A stretch of DNA of 64,000 nt from Paenibacillus sp. FSL W8-0186 (lineage in GTDB: Bacteria > Bacillota > Bacilli > Paenibacillales > Paenibacillaceae). The position numbers and the translations under genes are program-made. The notes beneath the pieces are model-generated. The model was given only the letters and a program-made list of their open reading frames with translations. It made no database searches and was not told the DNA's origin. Within the stretch, counting starts at the first letter, position 1, and each line of letters begins with the position of its first letter. The stretch lies in assembly GCF_037969765.1 (NCBI RefSeq), contig NZ_CP150207.1, positions 1,474,001-1,538,000 on the forward strand, read 5' to 3'. Positions 44,099 to 53,893 of this stretch are shown piece after piece.

Positions 44099-45628
44099 AT
44101 GCCTAGAGTTTCAACGAGAAGGACAACGCTACGCTTTTTTTATGTACCCGTCATGCTTTTTTTCTCCTTGTTAATAGGGTGCAGCAATTTTCGGCCGGCT
44201 CAAACGGATGCCCGGGATCAGCGTCCCTATATATCGATTTTGGCGCCTTTGCATTTCCCGCAGCAGCCCTCTCAAGAGGTCATAGCCGAGCTGGAGGGGC
44301 TGACGGGGGCAGAGCTTGATATACGCTGGGTCCCTGAAGGGGTGTATACCGATAAAATGAATACGGCCCTCACAACCAACTCGCTGGCCAAGGTAACCTT
44401 CGTAAAGTTTACCGACTACAGCCTGGTCAAAAATGCCATCAAATCGGGGGAGTTTTGGGAGATCGAGCCGTACCTTGACCAGTTTCCCAACTTAAGCAAA
44501 TTGAATCCTTCCATACTGCAGCAGACGGCTGTAGAGGGAAAAATATACGGTCTGTACACGGAACGCCCGTCCTCAAGGCAAGGCATCATTATCCGCAAGG
44601 ATTGGCTGGAGAATCTTCAACTGAAGGAGCCTCATTCCTTAGATGAGCTGTACGAAATCCTGAAGCAATTTACGTACAATGACCCTGATCAGAACGGGAA
44701 GCAGGACACGATCGGCCTAGTTGACCGGAATGACCTGGTATACGGCGTATTTAAGACGCTGAGCTCTTATTTTGGTACCCCGAACAATTGGGAGCTGGCG
44801 GACGGCGAGTTTATCCCTGAGTTTGAGACAGAAGAATACATGGACACGATGAATTTCATGAAGAAGCTGTATGACGAGAGATTGATTAACCAGGATTTCG
44901 CCCTTACCAGCAAAGAGCTGCAGCGAGACAGCTTCATCCGCGGTTATGCAGGCGTTTACATTGGCAGCATGACGGACGCCCAGCGCCTCTCCATCGAAGC
45001 ACATGCCGTAAACCCCAAGGTCGAGCTGGCACTGATCAACCGGATTAAGGGGCCGAAAGGGTATAAGGTCTGGTCCATTCCCAATTATAACGGACTGTAT
45101 CTCTTCTCCAAAAAAGCGATCGCCACGGAAGAAGAACTGAAGCAGGTGCTCGCCTTTTTCGACCGGACCATGGATAAAGATGTTGCCAACCTGATGATGT
45201 ATGGAGTGGAGGGACGCCATTACGAAATCGTGGACGGGAAAGTCATTCTTCCCGAGGAGACCTCCAGGCTGCGCGTGGACGAGGTCAACCCGCTCTACTC
45301 GCTGATGATAGCCAATGTCAGCAACCAGAACATTCTGGAGGTAGCACAGAAGGAAGAACTGACCGAACTCGCGGAACGCCTCAGTGAAGATAATGAATCT
45401 TTCCTGGTAGCCGATCCAACCGTTCACTTAAGCTCTGACACGTATGATGAGAAGAATGCCGAGCTTTCGCAGATCATTACCGACGCGACCTACAATTATA
45501 TTTTGGGCAAAATAACGGCGGAAGGGTTCAAGCAAGAAACTTTGAAATGGCGGCAAAGCGGCGGCGACCTGATTATCCAGGAGTACCGCGAAGCCTTGGA
45601 GCGCGAACAAATAAGAGAACATGAATAG
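44099..45628 (+). CDS. Oligosaccharide-binding lipoprotein, possible sensory paralogue
   Basis: This 509-residue lipoprotein has the signal peptide ending LLIGC (Cys28). The mature domain is a long type 2 solute-binding protein of the LplA/YtcQ group: FWEIEPYLDQFPNLSKLN, SRQGIIIRKDWLE, DPDQNGKQDTIGL. It is close to the protein at 45817-47358, visibly around half identical over the first 200 residues. It forms its own transcription unit, bounded by a terminator at 45641-45670, and diverges from the Cache-AraC sensor. That placement suggests a ligand-presenting role for the sensor, although service as an alternative transport receptor is equally possible. AGGGGG precedes the ATG at 44099. Confidence 0.9.
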   Translation: MPRVSTRRTTLRFFYVPVMLFFSLLIGCSNFRPAQTDARDQRPYISILAPLHFPQQPSQEVIAELEGLTGAELDIRWVPEGVYTDKMNTALTTNSLAKVTFVKFTDYSLVKNAIKSGEFWEIEPYLDQFPNLSKLNPSILQQTAVEGKIYGLYTERPSSRQGIIIRKDWLENLQLKEPHSLDELYEILKQFTYNDPDQNGKQDTIGLVDRNDLVYGVFKTLSSYFGTPNNWELADGEFIPEFETEEYMDTMNFMKKLYDERLINQDFALTSKELQRDSFIRGYAGVYIGSMTDAQRLSIEAHAVNPKVELALINRIKGPKGYKVWSIPNYNGLYLFSKKAIATEEELKQVLAFFDRTMDKDVANLMMYGVEGRHYEIVDGKVILPEETSRLRVDEVNPLYSLMIANVSNQNILEVAQKEELTELAERLSEDNESFLVADPTVHLSSDTYDEKNAELSQIITDATYNYILGKITAEGFKQETLKWRQSGGDLIIQEYREALEREQIREHE

Positions 45629-45640
45629 GACCGGCAAGTG

Positions 45641-45670
45641 ACCACTGCGTCTTTAACGCAGTGGTTTTTT
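45641..45670 (+). terminator. Rho-independent terminator between the two binding-protein genes
   Basis: ACCACTGCGT and ACGCAGTGGT form a perfect 10-bp stem with a short loop, followed by TTTTTT. Confidence 0.88.
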
Positions 45671-45816
45671 ATGTGTAATTTCTGTCTTATGACGTCGATA
45701 ATCATTTGTTCAGATTCCTTGGTATACCGGCGTTTATGAACAAATGATTGTATTCGTAACTGCGGTTAAGCTGTACTGTTGAACATGTAAACACAATAAG
45801 TCAAATGGAGGTCAAA

Positions 45817-47358
45817 ATGGTTATGAAGAAAAAATCCTTCTCCATCATGTTAGCGGTACTGCTGACACTAAGCGTAATGCTGACAGCCTGCGGCGGCAAC
45901 GGCAAAGCAGCTCCGACAGCACCGGCAACAGGGGGCGATACGGCGAAAGGCGCCGAATCGGATGCACCGACGGAAATCAAGATCATGCTTCCACTTAATA
46001 CTTCAGAGACACCGCCAGACACCATTAAAAATGAATTAGAAAAATTGACGAACACGAAATTAACGTATCAATTTTTCCCGGCAGATACTTATGAAGAGAA
46101 ACTGAACTCTTCTTTTGCAACAGGTTCCCTGCCGCAAGTGACTTATTTGAAAAACCAAACAACCTTCATTCAAATGAAGGATGCGATTAAAGACGGACAA
46201 TTCTGGGAGATCGGGCCTTACCTTAGTGAGTTCCCTAATCTGAGCAAGCTGAAGCCGGAAATTCTCAATAATACGAAGGTCGAAGGCAAGCTGTACTCTC
46301 TGTACATTGGCAGACCGCTGGCCCGTCAAGGCATTATCTATCGTAAAGACTGGGCGGACAAATTGAATCTGGCTGCTCCGGCTAATGTCGATGAATTGTT
46401 CGAAATGGCGAAAGCGTTTACAGAGCAAGATCCGGACGGCAACAACGTAAAGGATACGATCGGGGTCGTTGACCGGAACGAATTGATCTACGGCGCGTTC
46501 AAAACCGTATCCTCCTGGTTCGGAACACCGAACGGCTGGGGAGAGAAGGACGGCCAACTGCAGCCTGAATTTACATTCCCGCAATATATCGACACGATGG
46601 ACTTCTTCAAAAAGCTTCGCGATGCCGGTTATATGAACCAAGACTTCGCGGCAACAAGTAAAACGGATGCCGTTAAAATGTTCACAAGCGGCAAGGCAGG
46701 CCTTTATATCGGCGGTTCCATGCAGGATATCGACTCCTTGCACAAGGACCTCATCAAGAACGTTCCAGATGCTGTTGTAGATACGCACAGTATGGTGGCC
46801 GGACCGGATGGAAAGTTTGCCCAATGGATGATTCCTGGATATAACAACGTAGTTCTGTTCCCGAAAAGCGCAATCAAAGACGAGGCAGAGTTGAAAAAAA
46901 TCCTTGCCTTCTTTGACAAAATGATGACTCCGGAAGTTTCCAACCTAATGTTCTGGGGCATCGAGGGCGTCCACTATACGGTTGAAGACGGCAAAGCCAA
47001 GCCAACCGAGGATAAGGAATTGATCGAAAGGGAAGTTAAAGGCTACAAGGATAGCGTCATCGGTGAATCTGAGACGAATGGCATGTATGAGCCATACAAC
47101 ACTCTGCCAGGCAGAATCCATGCAGAAGAGCTTCTCTTGGAAAACGTGAAGGTAGGTGTTCCTGACCCTACGGCACCGCTTGATTCCGCTACGTATACGG
47201 AGAAAGGCGTCGAGCTGCAGCAAATCATTACGGATGCAACCTACAAATACATGTACGGCCAAATCGATAAAGCCGGTTTTGAGAAAGAAGTTGAGAACTG
47301 GAAGAAGCGGGGCGGGGATAAAATCATCGAAGAGTACAACGCTGCATACAAGAAATAA
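45817..47358 (+). CDS. Oligosaccharide-binding lipoprotein of LplA/YtcQ type
   Basis: This 513-residue lipoprotein starts MVMKKKSFSIMLAVLL and has lipidated Cys25 (MLTACGG). It has the same fold and motifs as its upstream paralogue: FWEIGPYLSEFPNLSKLK, ARQGIIYRKDWAD, DPDGNNVKDTIGV. Proteins of this group accept pectin- or hemicellulose-derived oligosaccharides, in B. subtilis together with LplB/LplC or YtcP-type permeases. The start at 45817 is six bases behind GGAG; 45823 is the alternative. Two permeases and the GH105-GH28 hydrolase set follow, which indicates a rhamnogalacturonan or galacturonan oligosaccharide ligand. Confidence 0.93.
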   Translation: MVMKKKSFSIMLAVLLTLSVMLTACGGNGKAAPTAPATGGDTAKGAESDAPTEIKIMLPLNTSETPPDTIKNELEKLTNTKLTYQFFPADTYEEKLNSSFATGSLPQVTYLKNQTTFIQMKDAIKDGQFWEIGPYLSEFPNLSKLKPEILNNTKVEGKLYSLYIGRPLARQGIIYRKDWADKLNLAAPANVDELFEMAKAFTEQDPDGNNVKDTIGVVDRNELIYGAFKTVSSWFGTPNGWGEKDGQLQPEFTFPQYIDTMDFFKKLRDAGYMNQDFAATSKTDAVKMFTSGKAGLYIGGSMQDIDSLHKDLIKNVPDAVVDTHSMVAGPDGKFAQWMIPGYNNVVLFPKSAIKDEAELKKILAFFDKMMTPEVSNLMFWGIEGVHYTVEDGKAKPTEDKELIEREVKGYKDSVIGESETNGMYEPYNTLPGRIHAEELLLENVKVGVPDPTAPLDSATYTEKGVELQQIITDATYKYMYGQIDKAGFEKEVENWKKRGGDKIIEEYNAAYKK

Positions 47359-47488
47359 GGATTTGGCCAAGGCCAGCTAGGCTAGCTATAAATGGAATTA
47401 GAAAAGGTTGTTGATGCACTCAACAGCCTCTTCTATTCCTAAGAGCTGCGCAGCCTTGCACCAATATGAAACAGAAAGGAAGAAGAAC

Positions 47489-48454
47489 ATGCAGGAAGTC
47501 ACCGCACAGGCAAGTACAGCTCAACCGGTACTTGAGGCTTCGAGGAACAAAAATGAAGTTAAAAAACGAATATGGAGAAATCGATGGCTCTATGTCATGA
47601 TTGCGCCGGGCTTGCTGTACTTTATCATTTTCAAATACCTGCCCATGTACGGACTTATCATTTCATTCCAGGATTATAAGCCCTACAACGGCATCATGGG
47701 AAGCAACTGGGTAGGCATGAAGCATTTTAACAGGCTGTTCACCGAACCGGATTTTCTAAACATCTTGAAGAACACCATAGTTCTATTCGGATTGAATATC
47801 TTTATATACTTTCCGATACCAATCATCCTGGCGTTAATGTTGAATGAGCTCAGAGGGAACTTCTTCAAACGGATTTTCCAGTCGCTCCTCTATATCCCCC
47901 ATTTTATGTCGTGGGTTATCGTCGTTTCCATTTCATTTGTCATGGTGACGATGGACGGAGGGATTATCAATGATTTGCTTGTCTTTTTTGGATTTGAAAA
48001 AATCAACTTTCTGCTAAATCCGAGCTGGTTTAGGCCGATGTACATCATCCAGGTGATCTGGAGAGAAGCAGGCTGGGGAACGATCATTTACCTGGCTTCG
48101 ATCGCGGCAATCGACCCAGGGCTGTATGAAGCGGCTCGCATGGACGGTGCCGGACGACTGAGACAAATTTGGCATATTACGATCCCGGCCATTCGGGGCG
48201 TTATTATTACTCTCTTTATTTTGAAAATTGGTTCCGTTCTCGATTTGGGATTCGAACACGTCTACTTGCTGCTCAATTCCATGAACAGAGAAGTTGCGGA
48301 GATTATCGATACTTATGTTTATACTGCAGGTTTAAGACAAGGTCAGTTCAGCTACAGTACGGCGATCGGCTTCTTTAAATCCGTCATCGGCCTCATTCTG
48401 GTCATGACTGTAAACAAAATCTCTAAGAAAATGGGAGAAGAAGGCGTCTATTGA
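47489..48454 (+). CDS. Oligosaccharide ABC transporter permease, LplB/YteP type
   Basis: This 321-residue membrane protein has a polar N-terminus of about 30 residues, then six helices starting at LYVMIAPGLLYFIIF. The family feature FKYLPMYGLIISFQDYKPYNG follows the first helix, and the EAA loop is YEAARMDGAGRLRQIWH near residue 205. It matches the LplB/YteP group that works with LplA-type receptors. The ATG at 47489 is preferred over 47408 because AAAGGAAG precedes it. The ATPase is missing from the cluster; the shared MsmX-type protein is the likely partner. Confidence 0.93.
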   Translation: MQEVTAQASTAQPVLEASRNKNEVKKRIWRNRWLYVMIAPGLLYFIIFKYLPMYGLIISFQDYKPYNGIMGSNWVGMKHFNRLFTEPDFLNILKNTIVLFGLNIFIYFPIPIILALMLNELRGNFFKRIFQSLLYIPHFMSWVIVVSISFVMVTMDGGIINDLLVFFGFEKINFLLNPSWFRPMYIIQVIWREAGWGTIIYLASIAAIDPGLYEAARMDGAGRLRQIWHITIPAIRGVIITLFILKIGSVLDLGFEHVYLLLNSMNREVAEIIDTYVYTAGLRQGQFSYSTAIGFFKSVIGLILVMTVNKISKKMGEEGVY

Positions 48455-48475
48455 TATGCTACGGGAGGAATTGAA

Positions 48476-49351
48476 ATGGTAGAAGATAGATCTTTCACCG
48501 GCAGGCTGTTTGCTGCCCTTAACTTTACGTTATTAGCGATCATCGCTTTAATTACGGTGCTTCCTTTTATTCACGTTGTAGCAGGATCATTTACCACGAG
48601 CGCGGAATTGGCGGCCAGTAAATTCGTGCTGATTCCCAAGGTATGGAGCTTCGAGGCGTATAAATTTATATTTTCTACGAGCACGATTTTTAAGGCAATG
48701 GGCGTGTCCATTGGAGTCACGCTGGTTGGGACATTGGTCAGTATGTTTATGACGTCCCTGATGGCTTACGGGCTGTCGCGCCGGGATTTGGACGGACGCA
48801 AGGTCGTGAACTTCATGGTCGTATTTACAATGTTATTCCATGGCGGATTGATTCCTACGTTTCTGGTCGTTAAAGAACTGGGCATGATCGATACGTATGC
48901 TGCATTGATTATTCCGTCGGCAATCAGTGCGTTTAATATGATTATTCTTAAAAACTTTTTTCAGAATATACCGGAAGGGCTTGAGGAATCAGCCAAAATT
49001 GACGGCTGCAACGATTTCGGCATCCTGTTCAAAATTGTACTGCCTTTGTCCATGCCGGCGATGGCGACGATTTCATTGTTCTACGCGGTTACTTATTGGA
49101 ACACCTACTTGACGGCGATTCTGTACCTGGATGACAGCGCGAAATGGCCGATTCAGGTCCTGCTCAGACAAATTGTCGTCCTGGCCAGCGGACTGGATCA
49201 TAGCGCCACGCTGGACGGCGTCGTTCCGCCGCCAGACCAGACGATTAAAATGGCGGTTATCGTCGTAGCCACTCTGCCGATTCTGATGGTGTATCCGTTC
49301 CTGCAGAAGCATTTTGCCAAAGGGGCATTGCTGGGTTCGATGAAAGGATAA
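48476..49351 (+). CDS. Oligosaccharide ABC transporter permease, LplC/YtcP type
   Basis: This 291-residue membrane protein with six helices is the second channel subunit. The EAA loop is LEESAKIDGCNDFGILFK near residue 170, and the C-terminus ends FLQKHFAKGALLGSMKG, the hallmark of the LplC/YtcP group. ATG at 48476 follows GGGAGGA. It lies 21 bases after the first permease gene and 60 bases before the GH105 gene, so import and intracellular degradation are probably co-transcribed. Confidence 0.93.
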   Translation: MVEDRSFTGRLFAALNFTLLAIIALITVLPFIHVVAGSFTTSAELAASKFVLIPKVWSFEAYKFIFSTSTIFKAMGVSIGVTLVGTLVSMFMTSLMAYGLSRRDLDGRKVVNFMVVFTMLFHGGLIPTFLVVKELGMIDTYAALIIPSAISAFNMIILKNFFQNIPEGLEESAKIDGCNDFGILFKIVLPLSMPAMATISLFYAVTYWNTYLTAILYLDDSAKWPIQVLLRQIVVLASGLDHSATLDGVVPPPDQTIKMAVIVVATLPILMVYPFLQKHFAKGALLGSMKG

Positions 49352-49411
49352 TTCAATATGACAGTTCATCTTGGAGCATGAGGATATTGCGAATATGGAG
49401 GGAGCTTAGAA

Positions 49412-50509
49412 ATGACTGTAAATGTATCGGCTGCGCCGCTGGATTGGGCCAAAAAAGCATGTGATTCCTTAATGGACACCTATAAGGCGGGGGAGCTTCC
49501 CCCGGCTCACCGCTGGCATTACCATCAAGGTGTATTCCTATGCGGCATGGAGCTGCTCTGGGAAACGGTTCGGGAGGATTGTTACGTCGAATACATTCAG
49601 GAATATGTAGATGATCTGGTGGATGAGCACGGCAATTTGTACTTTCAGCGGGATGAGCTGGATGCGATGCAGGCTGGCCTGCTGCTGTTCAATCTGCATG
49701 AAAGAACGGGACAGGATAAATACCGGATTGCTGCGGAGAAGCTGAGAAATCTGCTGCTGACCATCAACCAGACCTCGGAGGGCGGCTTCTGGCACAAGGA
49801 TAAATATCCTTACCAAATGTGGCTGGACGGACTTTACATGGCCGGCGTATTCTCCTTGAAGTATGCGAACGCCTATGGAGAGACGGGCCTGCGTGATACG
49901 GTGCTTCATCAAGAGAGATTAATGCGCAAGCATATGAAGGACGAGGCAACCGGTCTTCTGTATCATGCTTGGGACGAAAGCCGCCGCATGCCGTGGGCCG
50001 ATCCGGAGACAGGATGCTCGCCTGAGTTTTGGAGCCGGTCGCTAGGGTGGTATGGTCTTGCCCTGGCCCAGTTCATGGATCTGCTGCCGGCAGACCATCG
50101 GGGGCGTGCAGAGCTGATTCCTGTGTTGGGTGATTTCGTAGAAGCGCTGATTCGCTATCAAGACGAAGAAAGCGGGTTATGGTATCAAGTCGTCGATAAA
50201 GGCCATATGTCCGATAACTGGCTTGAAACTTCGGGTTCGTGCTTATTCGTGTATGCGATTGCGAAGGCCGTTAAGCTGGGAATATCCGGAGAGAAAGCTC
50301 TGGCTGCAGCCCAAAAAGGTTACAAGGGTTTGATCAGCGTGCTGCAGCAGGATGAACAGGGAAGGTTGATTTTGCCGGATATTTGCATTGGCACCTCCGC
50401 CGGGGATTACGAAAATTACGTTACCCGTCCAAAAGTAAATAACGATTTGCACGGGGTAGGCGCCCTGGTTATGGCCTGTGTTGAGATGCAGTCCTTAAAC
50501 AACGGTTAA
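49412..50509 (+). CDS. Unsaturated rhamnogalacturonyl hydrolase (GH105, YteR/YesR type)
   Basis: This is a 365-residue alpha/alpha-barrel enzyme without signal peptide. Asp139 in MWLDGLYMAG aligns with the catalytic Asp143 of YteR, as known for this family, which hydrates the 4,5-double bond of unsaturated galacturonic acid at the non-reducing end. Other conserved parts are SRSLGWYGLAL near 210, DNWLETSGSCLF near 270 and NNDLHGVGALVMA near the end. Its substrate arises from lyase action on rhamnogalacturonan, so lyases must be encoded elsewhere. The gene follows the permeases directly, with GGAGG upstream. Confidence 0.95.
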   Translation: MTVNVSAAPLDWAKKACDSLMDTYKAGELPPAHRWHYHQGVFLCGMELLWETVREDCYVEYIQEYVDDLVDEHGNLYFQRDELDAMQAGLLLFNLHERTGQDKYRIAAEKLRNLLLTINQTSEGGFWHKDKYPYQMWLDGLYMAGVFSLKYANAYGETGLRDTVLHQERLMRKHMKDEATGLLYHAWDESRRMPWADPETGCSPEFWSRSLGWYGLALAQFMDLLPADHRGRAELIPVLGDFVEALIRYQDEESGLWYQVVDKGHMSDNWLETSGSCLFVYAIAKAVKLGISGEKALAAAQKGYKGLISVLQQDEQGRLILPDICIGTSAGDYENYVTRPKVNNDLHGVGALVMACVEMQSLNNG

Positions 50510-50611
50510 TGGCAACGGTCTTCATTGCAGCAGGACTTGATTCTCTGGAAACGCAGGGTATCAGGTCCTTATGTATCTAAGACAATAGCATAAGAATGGG
50601 AGCGAGAGCAG

Positions 50612-51973
50612 ATGCATGTATATAACATTGTAGATTACGGGGCGCAGCGGGATAGCGGGATACTCGCAACAGAGGCGATTGCCAAAGCGATTGCCGCGGC
50701 CAGCGAAGCCGGAGGTGGAACGGTATATGTGCCAGCGGGCACGTTTTTGACCGGAGCTATTTTTTTGACAAGCAATATAGAATTGCGCTTGAATCCCGGG
50801 GCAGTGCTGTCATTTAGCACGAGTCCGGATGATTTTCCGGCCGTGGAATCGCGATGGGAGGGCGTAAAGCGGCAGGTGCATGCGCCTTGCATTAACGGCT
50901 TCGATGCGCAGAATGTATCGATTACCGGAAGCGGGACGATCGAAGGGAACGGGCAGCCGTGGTGGGATAAGCACCGGAACAGACCGGAGGAGCTGGAGTA
51001 TCCGCGGCCAACGACCATTGGCTTCTATAACTGCCGCCGGGTGACGATCAAGGATGTGAACATCCGGAATTCCCCAAGCTGGACCGTTAATCCGATTTGC
51101 TGCTATGATGTCACCGTGGACAATGTCTCGATCTATAATCCGGCGGATTCGCCAAATACGGACGGCATTAACCCGGAGTCATGCACGAACGTGCGCATTA
51201 GCAACTGCAATATCGACGTTGGCGACGATTGTATTGCGATTAAGGCCGGAACCGAAGATACGGAGGAGCGCGTGCCATGCGAGAACATCACGATTACGAA
51301 CTGCACGATGGTTCATGGTCATGGCGCCGTCGTGCTAGGAAGCGAGATGAGCGGAAATATTCGCAACGTCACGATCAGCAACTGCACGTTTAAGCAGACG
51401 GATCGGGGCATCCGGCTCAAATCCAGGCGAGGACGCGGTGGAATCGTTGAAGACATTCGCATTAGTAACATTGTCATGGAAGATGTGATCTGTCCAATCA
51501 AGCTGAACCTGTATTATTTCTGCGGACCTCGCGGCAAGGAGAAATATGTATGGGATAAACATCCTTACCCGGTCACAGAGGAAACTCCGTGCTTCCGCCG
51601 CATTCATTTCGCGAATATTACGGCCCGGAACGTTCATGCCGCAGCCGGTTTCCTGTATGGACTCGCTGAGCAATACATCTCAGAAATCACATTCAACGAT
51701 ATGGATATTTCCATGGCGAAGGATGCGATTCCAGGTTATCCCGCGATGATGGCAGGCATCGATAAAATGCAGCGCCGCGGCTTTTATTTAGGAAACGTAA
51801 GGGATATTCGCTTTAACCGGGTTACGATCGAGAACCACGAAGGCACAGCCTTCTATATCGAGAACGGGGAAAATGTGGAGATCACGCAGTGTGAATCCAG
51901 AAACACCAGCAAGCCGGAGAAGCTGGTTGAGCAAGTTACAGTCGCACCTTCCAACGACAATATTATTGAATGA
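50612..51973 (+). CDS. GH28 polygalacturonase/exo-galacturonidase, cytoplasmic
   Basis: This 453-residue right-handed beta-helix enzyme has the GH28 catalytic motifs NTDGINPES (Asp184), GDDCIAIKAG (Asp205, Asp206), GHGAVVLGSEM (His236) and RGIRLKS (residues 265-271). No signal peptide is present, so it cleaves imported galacturonan or rhamnogalacturonan oligomers inside the cell, probably exo-acting like YteQ-type or Thermotoga exo-polygalacturonases. The motif SEMSG in place of the usual glycine pattern is common in exo forms. It lies 11 bases before the next esterase gene and about 100 bases after GH105. Confidence 0.95.
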   Translation: MHVYNIVDYGAQRDSGILATEAIAKAIAAASEAGGGTVYVPAGTFLTGAIFLTSNIELRLNPGAVLSFSTSPDDFPAVESRWEGVKRQVHAPCINGFDAQNVSITGSGTIEGNGQPWWDKHRNRPEELEYPRPTTIGFYNCRRVTIKDVNIRNSPSWTVNPICCYDVTVDNVSIYNPADSPNTDGINPESCTNVRISNCNIDVGDDCIAIKAGTEDTEERVPCENITITNCTMVHGHGAVVLGSEMSGNIRNVTISNCTFKQTDRGIRLKSRRGRGGIVEDIRISNIVMEDVICPIKLNLYYFCGPRGKEKYVWDKHPYPVTEETPCFRRIHFANITARNVHAAAGFLYGLAEQYISEITFNDMDISMAKDAIPGYPAMMAGIDKMQRRGFYLGNVRDIRFNRVTIENHEGTAFYIENGENVEITQCESRNTSKPEKLVEQVTVAPSNDNIIE

Positions 51974-51984
51974 GGTGAAGCGTT

Positions 51985-52875
51985 ATGACACGTGAGCGAT
52001 TAAGAGGATTGCTGGGAGACCTGCCCGTCAATAAGCCGATCACGGCGACGGTATTGACCCAGGAGGAGTACGACGGCTACTTGCTGGAATCTTTGGTGCT
52101 CGACCTGAATGGAATCGAACAAGTTCCCGCTTATGTGGCTAAACCTTTACATGGAGAAGGGCCGTTCCCGCTCGTTGTCGTCAACCATTCTCATGGCGGG
52201 GATTATGAGCGGGGCCGCAAGGAATTTATCAAGAGCAGCCATTATCTGCAGGAGCCTTCGTTTGCGAAGGTTCTTACGGGAATGGGATACGCAGCCTGCT
52301 GCATCGACATGTGGGGCTTCAACGAGCGCGGCGGCAAGAAAGAGAGCGAGCTCGTCAAGGAAATGCTGTGGCGGGGCAGGGTAATGTGGGGCATGATGAT
52401 TTACGACAATATGCGCATGGTCGATTACATGTGCCACCGCGAGGATATCGATGCTTCCCGCATCGCAACGATGGGGATGTCGATGGGGGCCATGATGTCA
52501 TGGTGGCTCGCGGCCCTCGATGAGCGAATCAAGGTTGCGATCGACATCTGCGGGCAAGTAGATGCGGAGACGCTGATTGCCAAGCGGGGCCTGGATCATC
52601 ATGGGTTCTATTCGTACGTGCCGGGCCTGCTCAAGCATTTCAAGACCCTGGATATTCAGAAGCTTATCGTGCCGCGGGCCCGCATGAGCATGGTCGGGCG
52701 CAACGACCGGATGACTCCGATCGAGGGCGTTGAGTATTTAGCCGACGGACTGTATGAGGCCTATCAGGCCGCAGGCAAAGCCGACTATTGGCAGCCGTTC
52801 ATTTCCAGCGCAGGGCATATGGAGACGCTGGAGATGCGGGTAGCCTGGCAGAAATTTTTGGCGGAGCATTTGTAG
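51985..52875 (+). CDS. Alpha/beta hydrolase in the pectin cluster, probable esterase
   Basis: This 296-residue cytoplasmic alpha/beta hydrolase of the dienelactone-hydrolase/acetyl-xylan-esterase kind has its nucleophile in GMSMGAM (Ser166). The oxyanion side is VVNHSHGGDY near 68, the acid Asp is probably in GRNDRMTP near 240, and the base is SAGHMET near 280. Six Met residues within a short stretch (WGMMIYDNMRMVDYMC) are unusual. The company of GH28 and pectinesterase suggests removal of acetyl or methyl groups from galacturonate oligomers. GAGGTGAAGCG precedes the ATG; the pectinesterase gene begins one base after the stop. Confidence 0.8.
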   Translation: MTRERLRGLLGDLPVNKPITATVLTQEEYDGYLLESLVLDLNGIEQVPAYVAKPLHGEGPFPLVVVNHSHGGDYERGRKEFIKSSHYLQEPSFAKVLTGMGYAACCIDMWGFNERGGKKESELVKEMLWRGRVMWGMMIYDNMRMVDYMCHREDIDASRIATMGMSMGAMMSWWLAALDERIKVAIDICGQVDAETLIAKRGLDHHGFYSYVPGLLKHFKTLDIQKLIVPRARMSMVGRNDRMTPIEGVEYLADGLYEAYQAAGKADYWQPFISSAGHMETLEMRVAWQKFLAEHL

Positions 52876-52876
52876 C

Positions 52877-53893
52877 ATGGCTCCAATTTCAGGGCAATTA
52901 TCCAAACCTATTACTGTAGGGAAACAATCCAACTGCCATTTCCAGAGCATCCAGGCGGCGATCGATTTCCTGGAGCTGCCGGGACAGCGAAATGCGCACA
53001 CGGTTCAAACGCTGTATATCATGTCGGGTATATATGAAGAGAATGTGCTTATCTATCGTTCGCATTTACGAATCATTGGCCTTGGCCATGTCGAAATCAC
53101 AGGCAAAAAATATGCACAACAGCTGGACGAGCACGGTGAGCGAATCGAAACCTTCGGGACACCGACCTTGTTTCTAGGCGGCAGCGATTTAGTCCTTGAA
53201 AATATTGTGGTGTCGAATACGGCCGGCCAAGGACCGGAAATTGGCCAGGCGGTAGCCGTCTATGCGCATTGCGACATGGCCGTGTTCAGGAACTGCTCCT
53301 TCAAGGGCTATCAGGATACGCTGTTTACGGGCCCGCTGCCGCCGGCCCCCAGGGAAAGGGCGGAATTCGGCGGCATTCCGCTCAGGGAGCATCATGCGAA
53401 CTACCGTCAGCTGTATCAGCATTGCTATATCGAGGGGACTGTGGATTTTATTTTTGGCGGAGCGGCGGCTTATTTTGTGGGCTGCGAGATGAGAAGCCTG
53501 CGCCATTACGAGGATCAGCCGGGCTATGTCACGGCTGCCTCTACGCCGCAAGGGCAAGAGTATGGATACGTGTTCGATCGCTGTTTTCTGACCGCTGCTC
53601 CGGGCGTCAAAGATGTATACCTGGGAAGACCGTGGCGGGAATTTGCCAAAACCGCATTTGTACATTGTGTGCTGGGCGAGCATATTCATCCGCGCGGCTG
53701 GGATAACTGGAACGATCCAGCGAACGAGAAGACCGTCTGCTACGAGGAATACTGCGGTGATCAGGCTGGGGTGCTGCGCTTGCAGCGGGTATCGTGGGCA
53801 GGATGCTTTGAGGCGGAGCCGGAGACGCTGAGGAAGGAGCAGGTGTTTGCCGGCACGAATTTTTGGAAGCGAGAAGGGGAGCAGAAACGATGA
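52877..53893 (+). CDS. Pectinesterase (CE8), cytoplasmic
   Basis: This 338-residue beta-helix enzyme removes methyl esters from galacturonate units. Signatures are GYQDTLF (catalytic Asp147), GTVDFIFG (Asp190) and YLGRPW (Arg251, Trp253), all in the expected order. No signal peptide is present, which agrees with action on imported methylated oligomers rather than on polymeric pectin. The ATG at 52877 follows the previous stop at once, and the gene's own stop overlaps the start of the GH43 remnant (ATGA at 53890-53893), so translation runs through the cluster. It completes a cytoplasmic trimming set with GH28 and the neighbouring esterase. Confidence 0.95.
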   Translation: MAPISGQLSKPITVGKQSNCHFQSIQAAIDFLELPGQRNAHTVQTLYIMSGIYEENVLIYRSHLRIIGLGHVEITGKKYAQQLDEHGERIETFGTPTLFLGGSDLVLENIVVSNTAGQGPEIGQAVAVYAHCDMAVFRNCSFKGYQDTLFTGPLPPAPRERAEFGGIPLREHHANYRQLYQHCYIEGTVDFIFGGAAAYFVGCEMRSLRHYEDQPGYVTAASTPQGQEYGYVFDRCFLTAAPGVKDVYLGRPWREFAKTAFVHCVLGEHIHPRGWDNWNDPANEKTVCYEEYCGDQAGVLRLQRVSWAGCFEAEPETLRKEQVFAGTNFWKREGEQKR

